64,000 bases of DNA from Ciona savignyi (lineage: Eukaryota; Chordata; Ascidiacea; Phlebobranchia; Cionidae), in NCBI GenBank assembly GCA_000149265.1, contig CH003428.1, forward strand, positions 256,506 to 320,505, given 5' to 3'. This document shows positions 58,201 through 64,000 of the stretch, in pieces. The first letter of the stretch is position 1. Every line of letters begins with the position of its first letter. Both the position numbers and the translations under genes were made by a program. The notes beneath the pieces were generated by a model, which saw nothing but the letters and a program-made list of their open reading frames with translations, had not been told where the DNA came from and did not search any database.

Positions 58201-60557
58201 GGTGTTTTATAATTAATTAAAGGCAATGTATGCCATTTGCAGAAAATGAACTTTATTTTTTTCTCAATGGCTACAAAAAAACAAATTTGCTTTACTTTAA
58301 AATTAGGTTTTGTCTTAGCTTATTACTATTACTTGCATTTATATAACATAGGATAGTATACACATGTAAGATGTAACATGTTCATACTCAAGTTAGGGGA
58401 AAATGCTGGGAGCATTAACACACTTAGTAGAATACCACATATTTTTCTGTTGCAGCCAGCTTAAATTTAAAATAATTTATATAATCACAGACTATTTCAT
58501 TTATTTAAATACTATTAGCTAACATACACCATTGTAAAATTGTTTATTCAGAACATACCTGAGTTTGTTGCTGGTTAGAAGATTGTAAAAGTTGAGTTTT
58601 CTCGCAAACGTCACCTTCGAGAATTTGTTTTTCACATTTTAACTTTTCCACTTCCCCTGATAATAGTTGATGAGATTGTTTCATTTCGGTTAAATTTTCA
58701 ACAACGGCTTCTTTGCTTTTTTCCATCTTCAAGTAATTTTCAACAAAAACTTCATGTTTAGATTTCAGTTCAAGGAACTCTGTTGAAACTGCGTCTGATG
58801 TTTCTCTTAAATCATCAAGGGACTTGGCAAGCTCAATATTTTTCGATTTTGACTCAGAAAACTCAGAACTTACTTTTTCCAAGCTTTCAGTTAAAGTTTC
58901 AACAGACTTTTCGAGCTCTGATTTTTCGGTTTCAAATTTTAAGTTGGATTCTTGTAATTTTGCATTTGATTCTGAAAGTTCGGAATTTAATTTTTCTAAC
59001 CTTTCAGTCAAAGTTTCAACAGATTTTTCGATTTCTGATTTTTCAGCATTAAGTTTCGAAATTTCATTTTCTAACTTTGTATTCACTGATCTCGATTCAG
59101 TAACATCAGCATTAATTTTCTCCAAGTTTTCCTTCAAACTTTTAACAGATATTTTAAGTTCATCTTTTTCCTTTTCAGCTTTAATAATTGTTTCTCGCAG
59201 ATGATTGCACTCAGTAGAACTGGTTTCTAATTTTGAACTTGCATTTTGCACCTCAGATTCTAAAGCATTGCATTGGTGCACAATTGCATTTTTTTCTTCA
59301 GCTAATTGCTTCAGTTCCACTTGGGCATCTTGGAGAGCCTTGCTTCCTGCTTCTGCTTGCTCTTTGTTTGTAATTTCAAGAGATTCAACTTTCGAAGCAA
59401 ATTCAGCACAACGAGAGTCCAAAGTTGAATTTTCTTCACGTTTTGCATCAAGTTTGCATTTCAATTCCACCAGTTTTCCTTGTAGCTCAACTACTTTCTG
59501 AAGAGAATAAATACTTTTCATAAATAATTATATATAAAATTTTTAAATAATATGGTAGCCTAAAAAGATTGATATCAGTATTAAATTTCCCCAAGTGAAA
59601 TTATACAGTCAGAAAGCCGTGCTTTAAAAATCCAGTTTCCATATATAACAACATCGAAATAGTATATCTCTTTTTCGTTTAGTCACTGCTCTCTCCCAAA
59701 TACTTAATAATGTAGGTTCCAGGGATGCAAACTACACACTTTCCAGGGATGCAAACTACACGCAAATTTCACTTACATCCCCACCAATGTGAACTAAATT
59801 CTGCTTACAAAACAACAATGATAATTGTAGTTTAAATTCAAACTTTATAACCATAATAATTATAACCATAACAATATGCACAAATTAATCCCTTTTGCAC
59901 CCATTACAAAACAACCAGTGTAGACTGATGTTCAACACATTAACCAACCTGTCTATGTTGTTCAGATTCTGTAGTCCTAGTTGACAACTCAGATTCAAGT
60001 TGTTGATTTTGCGCAACCACCACTTGCATATCTGCTTCTAGTTTACTATTTTCTGCTAATGCACCATCATACATTGATTTAAGTTGCATAGTTTTGGCAT
60101 CAATGTCTTCTGCAGTCGTGGACAAAAGATCCTTTTCCAGTTTAAGGGCAGCTACTTCGGCAGTAAGTTTTGACAAGTTTTCTGTAGAAGTTTTAAGCTC
60201 TGAAGATATTGAGGATTTTTCAGAATTCAGTTTTTGGCAATTTTCATTTAGTTCTTGATTTGAGGCTTCTACCTTTTCTAAAATAGTTTGTTTTTCAGAT
60301 AATAACAATTTAAATTCATTTGATTCTGTTTCAAATTTTTCAATGTTCTTGGTCAATTGAAAACACTTTTCTTCAACTTTCATTTTCTCATTGTCACATA
60401 TTTTGTAGTTTTCATGAACTGATGCATTATCCTCTTGCATATGTTTGCATTTTGCAGTCATAAGCTCAAATCTTTGTGGCAGGTCAAACGAATCATCAAA
60501 CTCCAACTCGAGTTGCGTTAACAACCTTCCAACAAAGGTCATTGTTTCATTTTGTTT
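49251..60557 (-). CDS. CLIP1: CAP-Gly linker protein CLIP-170, 3' part (coiled coil and zinc knuckles)
   Basis: Twelve minus-strand exons: 59949-60557, 58559-59497, 57412-57897, 56056-56541, 54401-54496, 54239-54291, 52926-52958, about 52140-52247, 51735-51879, 50996-51146, 50298-50467, 49251-49297. Together they give a long heptad-rich rod, then VDFLNTVIFDQQQKI, then two zinc knuckles (CDICDIFDAHETEDC and CEDCEAFGHSTEDC) and the end EEEQMF. The knuckles and acidic aromatic end are those of CLIP-170/restin, a plus-end tracking protein that binds microtubules through N-terminal CAP-Gly domains and p150/LIS1 through the C-terminal knuckles. Phases agree wherever both sides could be read. The first exon here starts in phase 0 after TTTCGCAG, so the CAP-Gly exons lie beyond the window. 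Coiled-coil exons are tandemly duplicated. Confidence 0.88.
49885..50065 (+). repeat. tRNA-headed SINE copy
   Basis: GCGTGATCAAATGATATACT, then AGGTTGCACTTTCGAAACC (box B-like), TCTTGGGCAAAGAAG and AACCCAGTAAATTGTCATGG. It shares its middle words with the copies at 24138 and 47985. It lies in the last CLIP-170 intron. Confidence 0.45.
50495..50700 (+). repeat. tRNA-headed SINE copy next to a CLIP-170 acceptor
   Basis: GCTTAATTAGATAGAGCATT (box A-like) and GTTGTTCGAAACTAAATAGCC (head end), then a CACCCAATTAATTAATGGGT middle and an ACAACACACTGCAAACAGC tail. It begins only about 28 bases from the acceptor of the zinc-knuckle exon 50298-50467 and accounts for the long open frame upstream of that exon. 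Confidence 0.55.
54624..54941. mobile_element. hAT-like MITE, copy 2 (CLIP-170 intron)
   Basis: It starts CAGGGCCAAAAATCC and ends GGATTTTTGGCCCTG, a perfect 15-bp terminal inverted repeat. The interior shares order and wording with copy 1 (CTTACTCGCACGGCGTGCAT against CTTACTCACACAGCGTGCGT). Flanking octamers TATTAACA and ATTCTATT do not match, so its target duplication is lost or the copy is older. No coding capacity. Confidence 0.8.
56056..59497 (-). repeat. Three tandem copies of a CLIP-170 coiled-coil exon
   Basis: Exons 58559-59497 (313 codons), 57412-57897 (162 codons) and 56056-56541 (162 codons) all start with K-L/V-VELQ and end in Q before a GTATG donor, phase 0 at both ends. The two 162-codon copies are nearly identical; the 313-codon copy has the same first 25-30 and last 90-110 residues with extra rod in the middle. 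Flanking intron stretches also match (AGCATAAACCAT near 56580 and 57935; AAAGGCAAT and TATGCCATTT near 57160 and 58220). The duplication unit is thus about 1.4-1.6 kb of genomic DNA. Confidence 0.88.
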
Positions 60558-60679
60558 CTGCGAAATATGAAATTGTTATTGCGTGATCTCATTTTTGACC
60601 CCATGGTGAAAAAAGTTATGATGTAACTGGAGTTAATGTAGTTAGTTTATCTGACATTGCTGCACATTTATCATACAAT

Positions 60680-61162
60680 TGTAACGCGCACGGGGGCTCG
60701 TTTATTTTGTTATGTTTTGACACGTTTTTATATATATTTTATTCACCTTTTATACACTTTAAATATCACATTGGTTATACAATTTTAATTCACTGTTTTA
60801 CGCCTTTTGTTTGTCTCCTTTTATTTTACACGTAATTCACACCCTTTGCACCTTTTAATCATTTTATCTTGCCTGCCTATTTTTACACGCACGTTTTTAT
60901 CTCTCGGGGTATTCAAGTAATCAACGTTCGGTGCTGTTGTAATTTACGTGATGTCTTCAAATTTATATTGCTAAAAATCAGTTCTCTCTTGGCTTTCAAA
61001 CTGTACGGACTTGTTTTTAATAGCTGATCGTTTTTATTAGTTTTATATTTGTTTCGTAACTATGAGTATTTTTATAAAGCAAAAACGTTGCAAGCCCTTG
61101 TAATTGGTCTCACGGTAGGCCGTTAAGACAGCGTCTTGAGAAACCTTAGGAATTCTGTAACA
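60680..61162 (+). repeat. 5' LTR of a Ty3/gypsy retrotransposon
   Basis: It begins TGTAACGCGC and ends TTCTGTAACA, about 483 bp with TG...CA ends. AATTGGCGATCCTGCCAGGA follows directly and is placed where a primer binding site would be. Boundaries are inferred because the 3' LTR is outside the window. Confidence 0.6.
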
Positions 61163-61185
61163 AATTGGCGATCCTGCCAGGACGC
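61163..61185 (+). other. Putative primer binding site of the gypsy element
   Basis: TGGCGATCCTGCCAGGAC directly follows the LTR end, as usual for Ty3/gypsy elements. The matching tRNA was not identified. Confidence 0.4.
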
Positions 61186-61273
61186 TGTTACCGCAACATC
61201 TATACTAGGGCTTGCAGCAGAGAGAGAACTTCCCCGATTCTATATAGTTTGTCAGTTTTTATAGCGTTTTTAA

Positions 61274-64000
61274 ATGGCTTTTAATTTTTTAATGTCACCG
61301 CCTGTTTATACGCCGGGACAAAATATCGGCGATTTTATCGATATATTTAGTTCATACTGCGATGGCATCAACGCCAACGAAGGTGTGCGGCGTCACATGT
61401 TCCTAACGGCTATAGATGCTGATTTGAAATGGCAGATTCAACAAAACGATAATTCTATCTTTGAATTATCGCTATCAACCATATTACAACGAGCCAGACA
61501 ATGCAAAAACGGTACCGTGCAATTAGAAAAACACCGCAATAACCTGTTTTCCAGACGACAGGGTATGGATGAAAGAACTAAAGATTTCATATATGCGGTG
61601 AAATCAATGGGCGATTTGGCGTACCCCGAGCCGAATGAAGCTAAAGACGAGGTAATGTACCTCGTATTAGTCAATGGCCTTCAAGACAGGCAGCTTGCCC
61701 GAACAATACCCGCGAGTATAAATTACCGGCGAGAGTTTTGGGCCGCCTCTGAAGTGATACTCAGAGAAGGAGAAGCCCCACCCGACCAAGTAATGCCGGT
61801 GGAAATGGCCAATGCGTCACACCGTGATGACGAACGGCTTAGAAACATCATGGACAAATTAGAAAACATGTGTATCGAAATGGATAAAATGAAGAAACAG
61901 ATGGTCCGACAGGAGAGGTCATCTGAAAATCATACTCACCAGCATCAATGGTCAACACGGAACCGCCCAGAAGTTCGACCCCCATTCCGAGCAAGCGGAA
62001 GAAATCGTAAGTGTTTCGCCTGCGGCACCTTTGGCCATATACGTTCCCAATGTAGGCGAACAAACATTATGGATGGTCAGGCTGTGGTAACTATCCCATC
62101 CGTTCCTCGTAGGAAGATTTTAAATAGACGGAAGCATAAAATTACTATGCCTAAAACCTTACATAGTAGCCGACGAGTACCTTCAACCGAACCGAGTCGG
62201 TTTGCGACAATTATGGTTGGTGAAACAGTAATGTGTGCGCTGGTGGATACTGGGGCTGATATCACGTTAATAAAAAAGAGTTGCTTTGACAAATGCATAA
62301 AATGCACTGGAGAAATTAACATCCTACCGGATAGTTATCGTATGGTTGGAGCCAACGGCAACCGTCTAAATGTGACCGGTACGACCGAGTTGAAGATAAC
62401 TGTAGGATCCGTGTCCACAACCATGAACGTCTACATCGTAGAGGACGTAACTCATGATTTCATTTTAGGCCTCGACTTTTTGCAAAAACACAAATGCAAA
62501 ATATGTTTTAGTTCAAACATGTTGGCCATCGGAGACTCTCGTGTAGAAATGTTGTCAAAGCAATTCGTACCCCGAAGAACCGAGGTCTCTTTGATTAACG
62601 ACTACAATGTTCCAGCAAACATGGAGGTATGTGTGACTGGGAAAATCTGGCACGAATATCACAACGAATCTGTTCCTGATATGACGGTGTTTATAGAACG
62701 GCTAGAAGGTTTCACAGAAAAGTACGGTTTACTGACTGCGAACTGCATCACCAATTGTGAGGGTAATCGTGTTAAGGTAAGAATAGCAAACCTTTCCGAT
62801 GAGGCTATTCAGTTGTGCAGTGGCGTGCGCATTGCGTCCTTGACTCCTGTATCGGGACAAGGAAATGCAGAATGCAACATTCCCGAAACATGTGTCCTAC
62901 TTGGTAACTCAAAAACCGTAGATAAATGCACATGCTGCAAGCGGTACGCCGACGTGACCTCATCGAAGGAAATTTTATCCGTGCAAAGCAAGGAAGTAAA
63001 TTACCGGAGAGACACGGACGAACACTGGCAGGCCATTACCGATGGTATTAATATCAGCTCCGCATTAACCCACGAACAGAAAATGCGCGCATTGTCAATT
63101 ATTAAACATTATTCAGCTGCCTTCTCCACCAGCAGATATGACCTCGGTCGCACGGACATAGTTGAACACCACATCGATACAGGAAATGTAAAGCCTGTAC
63201 GACAAGCACCTAGGCGGATGGGTCACCACGCAAAGAAGAAGGTCGAGGATATCGTCCAAGAAATGCTGGATCAGAAGCTCATCCGACCCTCCACGTCGCC
63301 ATGGTCAAGTTCAATCGTCCTCGTTAAAAAGAAATCCGGTGAGACTCGGTTCTGTGTCGATTATCGCCAGGTAAACGAGGTCACTAAAAGAGATAGTTAT
63401 CCAATCCCCAGGATTGACGAAAGCTTGGACGAGATGACTGGTTCCGCCTACTTTTCAACGTTAGATTTAAAATCTGGGTATTGGCAAATCACCGGAGTCT
63501 CGCGAAAAATCTGCTTTCGCTAGTCACATGGGGCTATTTGAGTTTAACGTAATGCCTATGGGGCTGTGCAATGCAGCAGGAAGTTTCCAACGATTGATGC
63601 AAATCGTCCTAAACGGAGTGGAATGGAGAGGTGTTTTGGCGTACCTTGACGACATAATCGTCTATGCTCGAACCTTCGAAGAGCACCTAGATAGACTTGG
63701 AGACGTACTTTCACGGATTGTCGACGCAGGACTCACACTAAAGCCAACAAAGTGTTCGCTGTTTCAACAACAAGTCAACTTTTTGGGGCACATTGTGTCA
63801 AGTGAAGGCATCTCATGCGATCCCAAGAAAGTTCAATCGGTAGCTGAGTGGCCCGTTCCACAGTCAGTGAAGCAAGTGAGGCAATTCGTGGGGCTCACCT
63901 CTTACTACCGAAAATTCGTTAAAGATTATGCTGCTGTAGCTGCGCCACTTCATAAGTTAACCGAGAAAAACAAACGGTTCACATGGGACGACGAATGCCA
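61274..64000 (+). mobile_element. Ty3/gypsy retrotransposon gag-pol, frame-broken and cut by the window end
   Basis: One long frame (61274-63523, 749 codons) encodes Gag with a CCHC zinc knuckle from about residue 247 (CFACGTFGHIRSQC), an aspartic protease at about 325 (DTGA, later ILGLDFL) and the start of reverse transcriptase (RFCVDYRQVN, YFSTLDLKSGYWQI). The frame then closes. RT continues in the +1 frame from about 63505 with MGLFEFNVMPMGLCNA, YLDDI and FLGHIV, open to the window end in the connection/RNase H region. Gag and pol share a frame. The element is antisense to CLIP-170, probably in one of its introns. As it stands it cannot make a full Pol. Confidence 0.92.

Noticed and set aside
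58783..59501. Plus-strand Ser/Phe-rich frames opposite the CLIP-170 coiled coil
   Set aside because: These are antisense images of Glu/Lys/Ser-rich coiled-coil codons and have no independent support.

Overview
The window looks like AT-rich ascidian (sea squirt) nuclear DNA, most likely Ciona. The evidence is compact genes with short canonical GT-AG introns, animal-specific proteins (FoxM, TLR, MED21, PHAX, CEP20, CLIP-170, ADAMTSL), many short tRNA-headed repeats, and small inverted-repeat DNA elements. The species call is inference. Exon boundaries were set by hand from splice signals, reading phase and family motifs. They are models, not transcript evidence.

Layout. 1-4745: no gene recognised, one degenerate tRNA-like repeat. 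4746-19384 (+): a 19-exon secreted ADAMTS-like protein with three TSP1 modules, four Ig modules, four TSP1 modules and a PLAC domain. All exon phases agree except at exon 8, which carries one surplus base. 21147-22476 (-): a four-exon secreted protein with a C-terminal SUEL/rhamnose-binding lectin domain and an unrecognised N-terminal domain. 24925-30437 (-): a same-strand cluster of housekeeping genes, MED21 (four exons), then CEP20/FOPNL, PHAX and a CKAP4-like coiled-coil membrane protein (each a single exon). 33597-36224 (+): an intronless Toll-like receptor. 38134-46147 (-): a complete 11-exon FoxM gene of about 897 codons, whose introns carry a 24-bp minisatellite, a hAT-like MITE and a TTAA-flanked piggyBac-like element. 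49251-60557 (-): the 3' part of CLIP-170 (coiled coil and two zinc knuckles), including three tandemly duplicated coiled-coil exons. Its 5' CAP-Gly part is not in the window. 60680-64000 (+): 5' LTR, gag, protease and reverse transcriptase of a Ty3/gypsy element, broken by a frame change inside RT and running off the window.

The genes do not form one pathway. They fall into immunity or recognition (TLR, lectin), extracellular matrix (ADAMTSL), transcription and RNA (MED21, PHAX, FoxM) and centrosome, microtubule or ER scaffolding (CEP20, CLIP-170, CKAP4-like). The most unusual points are the exon amplification in CLIP-170, the frame conflict and long N-terminal extension of the ADAMTSL gene, the proline-less BB loop of the TLR, the lectin's novel N-terminal domain, and the closely packed CEP20-MED21 pair.
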